Shown piece by piece: positions 29,823 to 39,941 of a DNA stretch of 64,000 nt. The stretch is from Acidimicrobiales bacterium (GTDB taxonomy: Bacteria > Actinomycetota > Acidimicrobiia > Acidimicrobiales > RAAP-2): assembly GCA_025362585.1 (NCBI GenBank), contig JANYFR010000054.1, forward strand, positions 1 to 64,000. Reading direction: 5' to 3'. Made by a program: the position numbers and the translations under genes. The notes under the pieces were generated by a model that searched no databases, was not told where the DNA came from, and was given only the letters and a program-made list of their open reading frames with translations. Position 1 is the stretch's first letter. Each line of letters opens with the position of its first letter.

Positions 29823-30403
29823 TGCCACTCGTTGGCGTGCTCGCCCTCCAGGGCGACGTGCGCGAACACGTCGCGACGCTGCGCTCGATCGGCGCTGACG
29901 TGCGAGAGGTGAAGAGGGCCGAGCAGCTCGACGGTCTCGACGGCCTTATCGTTCCCGGAGGCGAATCGACGACCATCGCGCGCCTGCTCACGACGTCGGG
30001 AATCCGCGCGGCGCTGGAAAAATCTCTCGCCGGCGACCTGGCGGTCTTTGGAACGTGCGCGGGACTGATTTTGCTCGCCAGTGAGATTCTCGACGGACGC
30101 GCCGACCAGTGGAGCTTCGCGGCGCTGCCGCTTAGCGTGCGTCGCAACGGCTACGGACGCCAGATCGCCAGCTTCGAGACGCCCGTCACGGTCGCCGGCG
30201 TCGGCACGGTGCCCGGCGTCTTCATCCGCGCACCCAAGATCGAGACGTGGTCGAGCGACGTCGAGGTCCTCGCCACGCACGACCACGGCGACGGGAATCA
30301 CCCGGTACTCGTGCGCTACGCCAATGTCTGGGGCTGTTCGTTCCATCCCGAACTGACGAGCGACGACCGCGTCCACCGGCTCTTCGTCGACGCACTTCGT
30401 TAA
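29822..30403 (+). CDS. pdxT: Pyridoxal 5'-phosphate synthase glutaminase subunit
   Basis: GVLALQGDVREHVATL, PGGESTTIARLL, FGTCAGLILLA, FHPELTSDDRVH. Confidence 0.97.
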   Translation: MPLVGVLALQGDVREHVATLRSIGADVREVKRAEQLDGLDGLIVPGGESTTIARLLTTSGIRAALEKSLAGDLAVFGTCAGLILLASEILDGRADQWSFAALPLSVRRNGYGRQIASFETPVTVAGVGTVPGVFIRAPKIETWSSDVEVLATHDHGDGNHPVLVRYANVWGCSFHPELTSDDRVHRLFVDALR

Positions 30404-30419
30404 TCCGGTACGATAGCGA

Positions 30420-30433
30420 CGCCCCGCGGGGCG
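30420..30433. repeat. Perfect 14-bp palindrome between the pdxT and yebC genes
   Basis: CGCCCCGCGGGGCG, directly between a TACGAT hexamer (30409..30414) and the GGGAGGA SD of yebC. Confidence 0.8.
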
Positions 30434-30442
30434 GGAGGAACC

Positions 30443-31192
30443 ATGTCCGGCCATTCGAAGTGGGCGACGACCAAGCACCGTAAGGGCGCTAAGGACAGCG
30501 CCCGCGCCAAGGTCTTCGCCAAGCTCATTCGCCAAGTTGAGGTCGCCGCGCGCGAGGGCGGCAGTGACGTCAGCACCAACGCCAGTCTGCGCACGATGTA
30601 CCAGAAGGCCCGGGAGGCCTCGGTGCCCCTCGACACGATTGAACGGGCCATCAAGCGCGGCACCGGCGAGCTCGAGGGCGTGCGCTACGAGGCCATCAGT
30701 TACGAAGGCTACGGCCAGCACGGCGTCGCGGTGATCGTCGAAACCTTGACCGATAATCGCAACCGCACCAGCGCCGAGATCAAGCACGTCTTCGCGCGCA
30801 ACGGCGGCACCATTGCCGAACCCGGAGCGGTCTCGTGGCAGTTCGATCGCAAGGGCGTCGTTGAGGTGCAGGGCCCCGTCGACGAGGATCAACTGCTCGA
30901 GTGGGTGATGGAGGCCGGTGGCGAGAACTTCGAAGCCAACGGGGAGAACTACACGATCACGACCGAGCCCCACGACGTTGGCTCGGTGCGCGACGCGCTC
31001 GAGTCGCGGGGCGTGAAGGTGCTGAGTGCCGAGTTGACCCTCGTGCCCCAAAATACGATCCCGGTCGAGTCCGAGTCCGACGCGAAGAAGATCCTTCGGT
31101 TGATGGACGCCATTGACGACCACGACGACGTCCAGAACGTCTTTTCCAACTTCGACATCCCCGACGCTCTGCTCGCCGCCTACGAGGGCTGA
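30443..31192 (+). CDS. yebC: YebC/PmpR-family protein
   Basis: MSGHSKWATTKHRKGAKDSARAKVFAKLIRQVEVAAREGG. Confidence 0.97.
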   Translation: MSGHSKWATTKHRKGAKDSARAKVFAKLIRQVEVAAREGGSDVSTNASLRTMYQKAREASVPLDTIERAIKRGTGELEGVRYEAISYEGYGQHGVAVIVETLTDNRNRTSAEIKHVFARNGGTIAEPGAVSWQFDRKGVVEVQGPVDEDQLLEWVMEAGGENFEANGENYTITTEPHDVGSVRDALESRGVKVLSAELTLVPQNTIPVESESDAKKILRLMDAIDDHDDVQNVFSNFDIPDALLAAYEG

Positions 31193-31233
31193 GAACCCGG
31201 GTTCGCCCCGCACCAGGGGGTAGCATCGAACAT

Positions 31234-31746
31234 ATGTTCGTACTCGGTATCGACCCTGGGCTGACGCGCTGCGGCTACGGCCTCGTCGAGGGATCGTTCG
31301 ACGGCGTCGAGTCCTTTCGCGCGGTTCGCGCGGGCACCGTCGAGACCGACCACGAGACGCCCGTCGAGGAGCGACTCGGTCAGGTCCTCGTGGAGCTACG
31401 GCGACTCCTCGACGAGACCAAGCCCGACGCCGTCGTCGTGGAACGGGTCTTCTACCAGCGCAACGCCAAAACGGCGATCCCCGTCGCCCAGGCGAGCGGG
31501 GTCGCCGTGGCGCTCGCGAGTGCGAGCGGACTGGCGGTACGCCAGTTCAACGCCCAGGAAGTGAAACTCGCGGTGACCGGCTACGGCGCGGCGAGCAAGG
31601 CCCAGGTCCAGGGGATGGTCGCACGACTATGCGGGCTCGCCGACATTCCCCGGCCCGCCGACGCCGCCGACGCCCTGGCTCTGGCGATCACCTACTTCGT
31701 CGTGGTGCGTAGCGAGCGCAAGTACCCCGTGGTGGGTCGCGCGTGA
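31234..31746 (+). CDS. ruvC: Crossover junction endodeoxyribonuclease RuvC
   Basis: VLGIDPGLTRCGYGLVE, VVERVFYQRNAKTAIPVAQASG, DAADALALAI. Confidence 0.97.
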   Translation: MFVLGIDPGLTRCGYGLVEGSFDGVESFRAVRAGTVETDHETPVEERLGQVLVELRRLLDETKPDAVVVERVFYQRNAKTAIPVAQASGVAVALASASGLAVRQFNAQEVKLAVTGYGAASKAQVQGMVARLCGLADIPRPADAADALALAITYFVVVRSERKYPVVGRA

Positions 31747-32315
31747 TCGGCTGGCTGGGCGGTCGGGTCCTGCACCACCACGGCAACGGCGCCGTGGTGC
31801 TCGACGTGCGCGGCGTCGGCTACGAGGTGCACGTCGCCGCGAGCGACGTACCGGCCGTCGGCGACGTGGTGGAGCTCTTCATCTACACCGTCGTGCGGGC
31901 CGACGCGCTGCTGCTCTACGGCTTCGCCACGTACGAGGATCGCGAGTTCTTCGAGATGCTCCTAGTCACCCCCGGCGTCGGCCCGTCAACCGCGCTCGCG
32001 GCACTGCGCACCATGTCGACGGGGGAACTCGCCTCGGCGATCGAGAGCGACGACGCCAAACTCGTCGCAACAATCCCCGGCATTGGACCAAAGACCGCGA
32101 GCCGCATCGTGCTCGAACTGAAGGGACGGGTCAACGTTCCCGCCACGTACGTGGTCTCCTCGACGCCCTCGGGACCTCACGACGAAATCGAAGAGGCATT
32201 GCGCGGTCTGGGCTACTCCACGCCAGAGGTGCGCCAGGCCCTGAGTGGGGTGACGCTGGCCACTGACGAGTCCGAGGCCCTGCGCCAGGCGCTGGCGCTG
32301 TTGAGGCGATCGTGA
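31743..32315 (+). CDS. ruvA: Holliday junction helicase subunit RuvA
   Basis: MIGWLGGRVLHHHGNGAVVLDVRGVGYEV, GVGPSTALAAL, GIGPKTASRIVLELKG. Confidence 0.97.
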   Translation: MIGWLGGRVLHHHGNGAVVLDVRGVGYEVHVAASDVPAVGDVVELFIYTVVRADALLLYGFATYEDREFFEMLLVTPGVGPSTALAALRTMSTGELASAIESDDAKLVATIPGIGPKTASRIVLELKGRVNVPATYVVSSTPSGPHDEIEEALRGLGYSTPEVRQALSGVTLATDESEALRQALALLRRS

Positions 32316-33352
32316 GTCGGCGCGAGATCGACGTCGAGCAGTTGACCCGTTCGGTGGTGCTGCCCGTCGCCGACGACCAGGAGCGGCGCGCCGAGGTGTC
32401 GCTGCGCCCGACGACGCTCAACGACTTCGTCGGTCAGCGCGAACTGGTGCGCCACCTCGAGATTGTGCTCGGTTCGGCCAAGGCCCGCCATCAGACCGCC
32501 GACCACCTGCTCTTCGCCGGGCCGCCGGGGCTCGGCAAGACCTCACTGGCGAGCATCGTCGCGGGTGAGATGGGGGCGGGTCTGCGCATCACGTCCGGGC
32601 CGGTGCTGTCACGCCCGGGCGACCTCGCGGCCCTGCTCACCGACCTCCAAGACGGCGACGTCCTCTTCGTCGACGAGATCCACCGACTGTCTCGAGCGGT
32701 CGAGGAGGTCCTCTATCCGGCGATGGAGGACCGCCGTCTCGACGTCATGATCGGACGGGGACCGTCGGCACGCGCCATCCGCCTTGACCTGCCCAATTTC
32801 ACGCTCGTGGGCGCCACCACGCGCACCGGTCTCGTCGCCGCCCCCCTGCGCGACCGATTCGGCTTCGTTGGTCAACTCGACCTCTACGACGTCGAGGAGC
32901 TGACGGTGATCGTGACGCGCTCGGCCGGTTTGCTCGACGTCACCTTGGCGGGCATCGCCGCCAAGGTCATCGCCGGGCGTAGTCGCGGGACGCCGCGTAT
33001 CGCCAATCGTCTGCTGCGTCGGGTGCGCGACTTCGCCGCGGTCGCCGGACACCGAACCGTCGACGAATCGGTCGCGGTCGAGGCTCTCGCCCTGTTTGGT
33101 GTCGACGAGTACGGCCTCGACAAGATCGACCGGCGAATCCTCACGTTGCTGTGCCAACAGTTCGCGTCGCAGCCGGTGGGCCTCACGACGTTGGCCCACG
33201 CCTGTGGTGAGGAGACCTCGACGATCGAGGACGCCTACGAGCCGTATCTGCTGCGCGAGGGTCTGCTCATCCGCACGCCGCGTGGTCGCGTGGCCACCGA
33301 ACGGGCCTACCAGCACCTAGGCATCACGCCTCGTGGTGGGGGACTGCTCTAG
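32312..33352 (+). CDS. ruvB: Holliday junction helicase subunit RuvB
   Basis: LRPTTLNDFVGQ, LLFAGPPGLGKTSLA, LFVDEIHRLSRAVEEVLYPAMEDRRLDVMIG. Confidence 0.98.
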   Translation: MSRREIDVEQLTRSVVLPVADDQERRAEVSLRPTTLNDFVGQRELVRHLEIVLGSAKARHQTADHLLFAGPPGLGKTSLASIVAGEMGAGLRITSGPVLSRPGDLAALLTDLQDGDVLFVDEIHRLSRAVEEVLYPAMEDRRLDVMIGRGPSARAIRLDLPNFTLVGATTRTGLVAAPLRDRFGFVGQLDLYDVEELTVIVTRSAGLLDVTLAGIAAKVIAGRSRGTPRIANRLLRRVRDFAAVAGHRTVDESVAVEALALFGVDEYGLDKIDRRILTLLCQQFASQPVGLTTLAHACGEETSTIEDAYEPYLLREGLLIRTPRGRVATERAYQHLGITPRGGGLL

Positions 33353-33405
33353 GTTCCAGCGCCCCAGCGAGTAGGGTTTCTTGGGTCTATTGACGGAGGA
33401 AATCA

Positions 33406-33759
33406 ATGTTGTTGCTGGCCGCAAAGTCCAAGAGCGGGTCACCCGTATTTTTTATTTTATTGATCGGACTGTACGCCGCGGTCTACTTTTTCTACCTCCG
33501 GCCCCGGTCTCGCAAGAACAAGGCGGCGCGCCTCCAGGTCCGTAAAGTCGAGATCGGTCAGCGTGCCAAGACGATTGGCGGTTTCGTCGGTACCGTCATC
33601 AAGGACCAGGACGGTCTCATTACGCTGCGCAGCGCCAGTGGCGTCGAACTGGACTTCATTCCTTCGGCCATCGCCGGACAGTTCGACCCGGTCGTGCCTC
33701 ACGAAGAACACGAGGAACACCAGGAACACGAGGAACACGAAGAAGGCGACAAGAAGTAA
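33406..33759 (+). CDS. yajC: Preprotein translocase subunit YajC with His/Glu repeat tail
   Basis: Single TM segment, FYLRPRSRKNKAARLQ, VKIGGF-like core; C-terminus HEEHEEHQEHEEHEEGDKK; immediately upstream of secD. Confidence 0.9.
   Translation: MLLLAAKSKSGSPVFFILLIGLYAAVYFFYLRPRSRKNKAARLQVRKVEIGQRAKTIGGFVGTVIKDQDGLITLRSASGVELDFIPSAIAGQFDPVVPHEEHEEHQEHEEHEEGDKK
33700..33743 (+). repeat. Short tandem repeat encoding the His/Glu tail of YajC
   Basis: Imperfect reiteration of CACGAGGAA / CACGAAGAA (9-nt unit, in frame) giving HEEHEEHQEHEEHEE. Confidence 0.9.
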
Positions 33760-35273
33760 TGGTCCAGCAGGTCGGTTCACGACGGTCGATGACCGTCAGC
33801 CTCATCCTCACGATTGCGATTGCCTTCGGCGCTCTCGCGGCGACGCTTTCGCTCGGCTGGGGACCGAAGCTCGGACTCGACCTCGCCGGAGGCCTCTCGG
33901 TCGTCTACAAGCCGATCGGCCCGGCGACGACCGCCAACATGCAAGAGGTGGTGACGGTCCTCACGAACCGTGTCAATGGCCTCGGAGTATCGGGCGCCAA
34001 GGTCAACCTGCAGGGTAAGAACGTCGTCGTCAGCGTGCCCGGGGTGAAGAACGCCCAGGCGGTGCTCGCGGCCGTGGGTCAGACCGCCCAGTTGCTGTTT
34101 CGTCCGGTCCTCTGTCAGGTGACCCAGAACAAGAAGACCGTCGCGTACAACGGGACGTGGCCGCCCTGCTCGCCCCAGTCCGCCCTGACGGCGGCGAACC
34201 TCGCGGTGACGCCCGACAACGCGGGGGGCTACACCAGCAACACGAGGATTCCGCCCGACCTCAAGTACGCGAAGTACCACTTCACCCTGCCCCCGAATGA
34301 CGATCCGAAGAAGTCGGTCATCCTGCCCGCTCTCAATCAACCGGGCGTCTACTACCTGCTCGGACCGGCCCAGATGACCGGTCAGTCCGTCGCCAAGGCC
34401 ATTGCCCAGCAGGACCAGATCGGGGCGTGGGTCGTGAACTACACCCTCACCGGGACCGGAAGCCCCCTGTGGGACAGCGTGTCCAGGGCCAGCTTCCACC
34501 AGCAGCTGGCCATCGAACTCGACGGCGTCGTCCAGTCCGCCCCGCTGATCCAGCCCGGGCAGGCCGCGTTCTCCAGTTTTAACGGAACGGGGCAGATCTC
34601 GGGTTCCTTCACGCAGGCCGGTGCGAAGAATCTCGCGCTCGCCATGGAGTTCGGATCGCTGCCGGTGCGTCTCCAGCCGCTGACGACCCAGACCGTCTCT
34701 CCGACCCTCGGTCACAGCTCGCTCGTCGCGGGCCTCGGCGCCGGCCTCGTGGGCCTCGCCCTCGTGCTGCTCTACACCATCCTCTACTACCGCGCGCTCG
34801 GACTGGTCATCGTGACCGGTCTGGCCGTGACCGCGGCGCTGCTCTGGGCCATCATCTCGGCGCTCGGCCACACTGCCTTCGCGCCGAGCTTCGACCTGGC
34901 GGGGGTGACCGGGTTGATTGTCTCGATCGGTATCACCGTCGACAGTTACATCGTGTACTTCGAACGACTGAAAGACGAGGCCCGAGCAGGGCGTACGGTG
35001 CGCACCTCGGTCGACCGCGGCTTTCGCTCAGCGTGGCGCACCGTCCTCGCCGCCGACACGGTCAGTCTGCTCGCGGCCGTCCTGCTCTACATCATTGCCG
35101 TGGGCGACGTGCGCGGCTTCGCCTTCTTCCTCGGGATTTCCACGCTGATGGACGTCTTCATCACGTGGTACTTCACCCGACCGCTCGTGGTGCTGCTCGG
35201 ACGGCGCAGCACGCAGGGCACCTCGGCGCTGTCGATGGTCGCCGGCCTCTACTCCGGAGCCCCGGGTGAGTGA
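33759..35273 (+). CDS. secD: Protein translocase subunit SecD
   Basis: LGLDLAGGLSVVY, SecD-type TM block GLVSIGITVDSYIVYFERLKDE; upstream of secF. Confidence 0.94.
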   Translation: MVQQVGSRRSMTVSLILTIAIAFGALAATLSLGWGPKLGLDLAGGLSVVYKPIGPATTANMQEVVTVLTNRVNGLGVSGAKVNLQGKNVVVSVPGVKNAQAVLAAVGQTAQLLFRPVLCQVTQNKKTVAYNGTWPPCSPQSALTAANLAVTPDNAGGYTSNTRIPPDLKYAKYHFTLPPNDDPKKSVILPALNQPGVYYLLGPAQMTGQSVAKAIAQQDQIGAWVVNYTLTGTGSPLWDSVSRASFHQQLAIELDGVVQSAPLIQPGQAAFSSFNGTGQISGSFTQAGAKNLALAMEFGSLPVRLQPLTTQTVSPTLGHSSLVAGLGAGLVGLALVLLYTILYYRALGLVIVTGLAVTAALLWAIISALGHTAFAPSFDLAGVTGLIVSIGITVDSYIVYFERLKDEARAGRTVRTSVDRGFRSAWRTVLAADTVSLLAAVLLYIIAVGDVRGFAFFLGISTLMDVFITWYFTRPLVVLLGRRSTQGTSALSMVAGLYSGAPGE

Positions 35274-36426
35274 CCAGACGGTGCTGGACGACGTCGCGGC
35301 GACGCCGACCAAGGCGCCTGGTCACTTCGGCCGCCTCTACCAGGGCCTCACGACAATCGACTTCGTCGGACGCAAGCGCGTCTGGTTCACCATCTCGATC
35401 ATCATCATCGTGATCGGCCTCGGCTCGCTCGCCGTGCGGGGATTCAACCTCGGCATCGACTTCAAGGGCGGCAGCTCCTGGGAGGTGCAGACCACCCACT
35501 CGTCCATCTCGGCGATGACCAACGCCGCCACCCACGCGGGTCTCTCGAACCCCACCGTGCAGAAGCTCGGCAGCGCGACCTACCGCGTCAGTGCCGACCT
35601 CAACGCGCTCGGCACGACCCAACAGGGCGATATCACCACGGCCGTCATTACGGCGCTCGCCAAGACCGCGGGCGTGCCCTTTAATCAAGTGTCGACGAGC
35701 AGCGTCGGACCGACCTGGGGTGGCCAGATCACGAACCGCGCCCTCGAAGCGCTGATCGTCTTCTTCATCGCGGTCGTGGCGTACATCAGCATCCGGTTCG
35801 AGCCCAAGATGGCGATCGCGGCGTTCATTGCCATGGTGCACGACCTGTTGGTCACGGTCGGGGTCTACTCGCTCTTCGGTTTCCAGATCACGCCCGACAC
35901 CGTGATCGCGATCCTCACCATCCTCGGGTACTCCCTCTACGACACGGTCGTCGTCTTTGACCGCGTGCGCGACAACACCGGCACGGTCCTGAAGAGTGGT
36001 GACATGAGTTACGGCGAGATGGTCAACCTCTCGATGAACCAGACGCTGGCGCGTTCGATTAACACCTCATTGGTGGCGATCCTGCCGGTCTTCTCGGTGC
36101 TCGTCGTCGGTGCCTACATCCTGGGCGCCACGACCCTGCAAAACTACGGACTGGCGCTCTTCGTGGGACTGCTGAGCGGGGCCTATTCGTCGATCTTCAT
36201 TGCGAGCCCGCTGCTCGCGGTGATGAAGGAGCGCGAGCCGCGCTTTCGCGAACTGGCCCTGCGCGCCGCGGCCCGCAGCGACCATCGCGTTCTCAGCCCC
36301 GCCAGTGCGGCCAAGCTGAGTGGTGAGGGCGGGCGCGTCGCCCGAGTCGGCGCCCGCGCCAACGCCACGAGTTCGGCGACTAATCGAGCGATCCAGGCCC
36401 GCGCTCGCAAGCAGAAACGCCGTTGA
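35266..36426 (+). CDS. secF: Protein translocase subunit SecF
   Basis: FNLGIDFKGGSSWEV, ILGYSLYDTVVVFDRVRDN, MNQTLARSINTSL. Confidence 0.95.
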   Translation: MSDQTVLDDVAATPTKAPGHFGRLYQGLTTIDFVGRKRVWFTISIIIIVIGLGSLAVRGFNLGIDFKGGSSWEVQTTHSSISAMTNAATHAGLSNPTVQKLGSATYRVSADLNALGTTQQGDITTAVITALAKTAGVPFNQVSTSSVGPTWGGQITNRALEALIVFFIAVVAYISIRFEPKMAIAAFIAMVHDLLVTVGVYSLFGFQITPDTVIAILTILGYSLYDTVVVFDRVRDNTGTVLKSGDMSYGEMVNLSMNQTLARSINTSLVAILPVFSVLVVGAYILGATTLQNYGLALFVGLLSGAYSSIFIASPLLAVMKEREPRFRELALRAAARSDHRVLSPASAAKLSGEGGRVARVGARANATSSATNRAIQARARKQKRR

Positions 36427-36434
36427 CCCACCGG

Positions 36435-36440
36435 TAGGCT
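36435..36440 (+). promoter_or_regulatory. -10 box TAGGCT, 6 nt before relA ATG
   Basis: TAGGCT-GACGCC-ATG. Confidence 0.6.
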
Positions 36441-36446
36441 GACGCC

Positions 36447-38660
36447 ATGGTCAGTGTCACTTCGAGGTCGTCGGCCGATCCCGCGTTGATCGGCTCGCTC
36501 GAGCGTCTGATCGAGCGATTTCTCGACCACCATCCAGACGGTGACGTCGAACTGATTCGCCGGGCCGGCTTCGCCGCGATCCACGCCCACGAGGGACAGT
36601 TGCGTCGCACGGGCGAGCCCTACGTCACCCACCCCATCGCCGTCGCGGACATTGCGGCCGACCTGGGCCTTGATGAGGTGACGCTGACGGCGGCGCTGCT
36701 GCACGACGCCGTCGAGGACACCGGGATTACCAAAGAGTGGCTGACCGCAGAGTTCGGTTCCCAGGTGGCGGCCGTCGTCGACGGGGTCACCAAACTCGAC
36801 CGGCTGGAGTTCGACTCCAAAGAGGAGCAGCAGGCCGCGACCATCCGCAAAATGTTCATTGCGATGGCCCAGGACTGGCGAGTGCTGTTGATCAAACTGG
36901 CCGACCGGCTGCACAACATGCGCACGATTTCAGTGATGCCCATGGCCCGCCAGCGCGCCATTGCCCAAGAGACCCTCGACGTCTACGCCCCCCTCGCGCA
37001 CCGCCTCGGCGTCCAACAGGTCAAGTGGCAGCTCGAGGACCTCAGCTTCGCGACGCTGCACCCCAAGCGCTACGCCGAAATCGAGCAGATGGTCGCGGCG
37101 CGCCAGCCCGAACGCGAGGACTACCTCGGCGAGGTCATGACCACGCTGTCGGCCAAGCTCGACGAGTTCCATATCAAGGGTGAGTTGCAGGGCCGACCGA
37201 AGCACTTCTGGAGCATCTACGAGAAGATGGTGATCGGAGGTAAAGAGTTCGACGACATCTTCGACCTCGTCGGGCTGCGCGTCATTGTGGACGACGAGCG
37301 TGACTGCTGGGCGGTCCTCGGGGCGATCCACGCGCTCTGGTCGCCGGTGCAGGGCCGCTTCAAGGACTACATCAATTCGCCCAAGTTCAACCTCTACCAG
37401 TCGCTGCACACGACGGTGATCGGCCCCCGCGGCAAGTCCGTCGAGGTCCAGGTCCGCACGTACGAGATGCACCGGCGCGCCGAGTTCGGTGTCGCGGCCC
37501 ACTGGGGCTATAAGGAGGGCGCCTCGAACAAGGAGGTCGCCTGGATGCAGCGACTGACTGACGTCGAAGAGGAGGAGAACGACCCGATCGCCTTCCTCGA
37601 AGCGCTGAAGCTCGACCTCGGTCAGGACGAGGTCTACGTCTTCACCCCGAAGGGCCGCGTCATCGCAATGATCGAGGGAGCGACCACGATCGACTTCGCC
37701 TACGCCGTGCACACCGAGGTCGGCCACCACTGCGTCGGCGCGAAGGTCAACGGACGGCTCGTCCCTCTCGACACGGTGCTTCGTTCAGCCGACGTCGTCG
37801 AGATCGTGACGTCCAAGTCCGAGACCGCGGGGCCGTCGCGCGACTGGCTGGGCATCGCCCAGTCGTCCCGGGCCAAATCCAAGATCCGCCAGTGGTTCCA
37901 CCGCGAACGACGCGACGACGCGATCGAGGGCGGACGCGAGGAGCTGACCAAGGCGCTGCGACGCGAGGGACTGCCAATCGCGACGTCACTTTCGTCGAGC
38001 GCCCTCGACGCGGTGATCTCGTCGATGAATCTTGAGGACCTCGACGCGCTGTTCATGGCCATCGATACGGGTCAGAGTTCGGCCCTGGCCGTCGTGCAAC
38101 GCCTCGACCGCGAACTGCGCGGCGGGGGCGAGGCCGAGCAGCTGCCCACCACCGTTACGAAGATGCCACGTTCGAATCGCACCACGCGGCGAACTGCGGG
38201 CGTCTACGTCGAGGGTCTGGACGACGTGATGATTCACCTTGCGCGGTGCTGTTCGCCGGTCCCCGGCGACAACATCATGGGCTTCATCACCCAGGGCCGG
38301 GGGGTGTCGGTGCACCGCGACGACTGTTCGAACGCGGTCGCGTTGGCGCACCGTCTGGGCGAGCGGATTATCGACGTCGAGTGGGACGGCTCGGTGAGCG
38401 GACAGTACCGCGCGGTCCTCGAGGTGATGGCCTTTGACCGTTCGCGACTGCTGCTCGACGTCTCCAAAGTGGTCGCCGAGTACCACCTCAACATCATCTC
38501 GAGCAGTTCGTCGACCTCGGGCTCACGGATCGTGCGCATGGTCTTTGACGTCGAGCTCGCCGATCCGACCCACCTCAATAGTCTCTTGGCAGCGCTGAAG
38601 GGGGTCGACGGGGTCTTCGACGCCTTCCGCCAACTCCCCGGACAGAACAAAACTTCATGA
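36447..38660 (+). CDS. relA: Bifunctional (p)ppGpp synthetase/hydrolase
   Basis: HD motif LLHDAVEDTGIT, LADRLHNMRT, synthetase YQSLHTTVIGPRG, TGS VFTPKGRVI, C-terminal ACT. Confidence 0.97.
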   Translation: MVSVTSRSSADPALIGSLERLIERFLDHHPDGDVELIRRAGFAAIHAHEGQLRRTGEPYVTHPIAVADIAADLGLDEVTLTAALLHDAVEDTGITKEWLTAEFGSQVAAVVDGVTKLDRLEFDSKEEQQAATIRKMFIAMAQDWRVLLIKLADRLHNMRTISVMPMARQRAIAQETLDVYAPLAHRLGVQQVKWQLEDLSFATLHPKRYAEIEQMVAARQPEREDYLGEVMTTLSAKLDEFHIKGELQGRPKHFWSIYEKMVIGGKEFDDIFDLVGLRVIVDDERDCWAVLGAIHALWSPVQGRFKDYINSPKFNLYQSLHTTVIGPRGKSVEVQVRTYEMHRRAEFGVAAHWGYKEGASNKEVAWMQRLTDVEEEENDPIAFLEALKLDLGQDEVYVFTPKGRVIAMIEGATTIDFAYAVHTEVGHHCVGAKVNGRLVPLDTVLRSADVVEIVTSKSETAGPSRDWLGIAQSSRAKSKIRQWFHRERRDDAIEGGREELTKALRREGLPIATSLSSSALDAVISSMNLEDLDALFMAIDTGQSSALAVVQRLDRELRGGGEAEQLPTTVTKMPRSNRTTRRTAGVYVEGLDDVMIHLARCCSPVPGDNIMGFITQGRGVSVHRDDCSNAVALAHRLGERIIDVEWDGSVSGQYRAVLEVMAFDRSRLLLDVSKVVAEYHLNIISSSSSTSGSRIVRMVFDVELADPTHLNSLLAALKGVDGVFDAFRQLPGQNKTS

Positions 38661-39940
38661 GCGAACCGACGACGTTTCAGGCCCCCATTGGAACCCACGA
38701 CGTCCTCGGACCGGCGTCGGCCGAGTGGGAGGGCGTCGTCGCGACGTTCGCCCAACTGGCCTATCGCTTCGGCTTCGAGTTGGCGGTCACCCCGATGTTC
38801 GAAGAGCTCGGCGTCTTTCACCGCGGCATTGGTGAGCACAGTGACGTCGCGCGCAAGGAGATGTACGTCTTCGAGGACCGGGGCCAGCGCCAGTACGCGC
38901 TGCGCCCCGAGGGCACCGCCCCGATTGTGCGCGCCTTCGTCCAGCACGGTCCCGCGACGCCCTGGAAGGCGTGGTACGTCACGCCGGCCTTTCGCTACGA
39001 GCGTCCCCAGGCCGGTCGCTACCGTCAGCACCACCAGCTGGGCGTCGAGGTCCTCGGCACCGACGACCCGGCGCTCGACGTCGAAGTGATCGCCCTGGCG
39101 CTGCGCTTCTACCAGGCCCTCGGACTCGTGCGGGTACGCCTGATCATCAATTCGATGGGTCACGACGAGTGTCGGGCCGCCTACGTAGAGCGCCTGCGCC
39201 GCCACCTGCTCGCCAACGTGGCCGGGCTCTGCGTTGACCACCAGGACGTCTGGCACGAGAATCCGCTGCGGGTCCTCGACTGCAAGAAGCCCGAGTGCGT
39301 CGCGGTCACCTCGGCGGGACCGATGCTCATCGACTTCATCTGCGAGGAGTGTCGCGAGCACTTCGATCGGGTGGTGCGCGGTCTGGACTCCATTGGCATT
39401 GAGAGCGAACTGAACCCTCGCCTGGTGCGCGGCTTCGACTACTACACCCGCACGACCTTCGAGTACGTCGCCGACTCGCTCGTTGGGTCGCAGAACTCCA
39501 TCGGTGGGGGAGGGCGGTACGACAAGCTGGCCGAGCAGCTGGGCGGGCGGCCCACGAGTGGCGTTGGCTTCGGCAGCGGCATCGAGCGGGTCCTGCTCGC
39601 GCGCGCGGCCGAGGAGGTCGAACCACGTAATCTCGTGAACCGCACCCTCGACCTGTTCGTGATCGACACCACCGGCGAGGACGTGGCGACGGTGCTCGTC
39701 GACGAGTTGCGCTCGGCCGGCTTCGCGACCGATCGCGCCTACGATCGCCGTTCGATGAAGGCCCAGATGAAGGCCGCCGACCGGTCCGGGGCGCGATTTG
39801 CGCTGCTCGTGGGACCCCAGGAGTGGGCGGCCGGCGAGGTTACGATTAGGGACCTGCGTAGCGACGACTACGAGCAGGCCCAACGGAGAATCGCCCGCGA
39901 CGACGTCGCGCTGTCCCTCGCCAACCTACTGAACGATTGA
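38657..39940 (+). CDS. hisS: Histidyl-tRNA synthetase
   Basis: GTHDVLGP, LRPEGTAPIVRA, YERPQAGRYRQHHQLGVEVLG, LVRGFDYYTRTTFE. Confidence 0.96.
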   Translation: MSEPTTFQAPIGTHDVLGPASAEWEGVVATFAQLAYRFGFELAVTPMFEELGVFHRGIGEHSDVARKEMYVFEDRGQRQYALRPEGTAPIVRAFVQHGPATPWKAWYVTPAFRYERPQAGRYRQHHQLGVEVLGTDDPALDVEVIALALRFYQALGLVRVRLIINSMGHDECRAAYVERLRRHLLANVAGLCVDHQDVWHENPLRVLDCKKPECVAVTSAGPMLIDFICEECREHFDRVVRGLDSIGIESELNPRLVRGFDYYTRTTFEYVADSLVGSQNSIGGGGRYDKLAEQLGGRPTSGVGFGSGIERVLLARAAEEVEPRNLVNRTLDLFVIDTTGEDVATVLVDELRSAGFATDRAYDRRSMKAQMKAADRSGARFALLVGPQEWAAGEVTIRDLRSDDYEQAQRRIARDDVALSLANLLND

Positions 39941-39941
39941 A

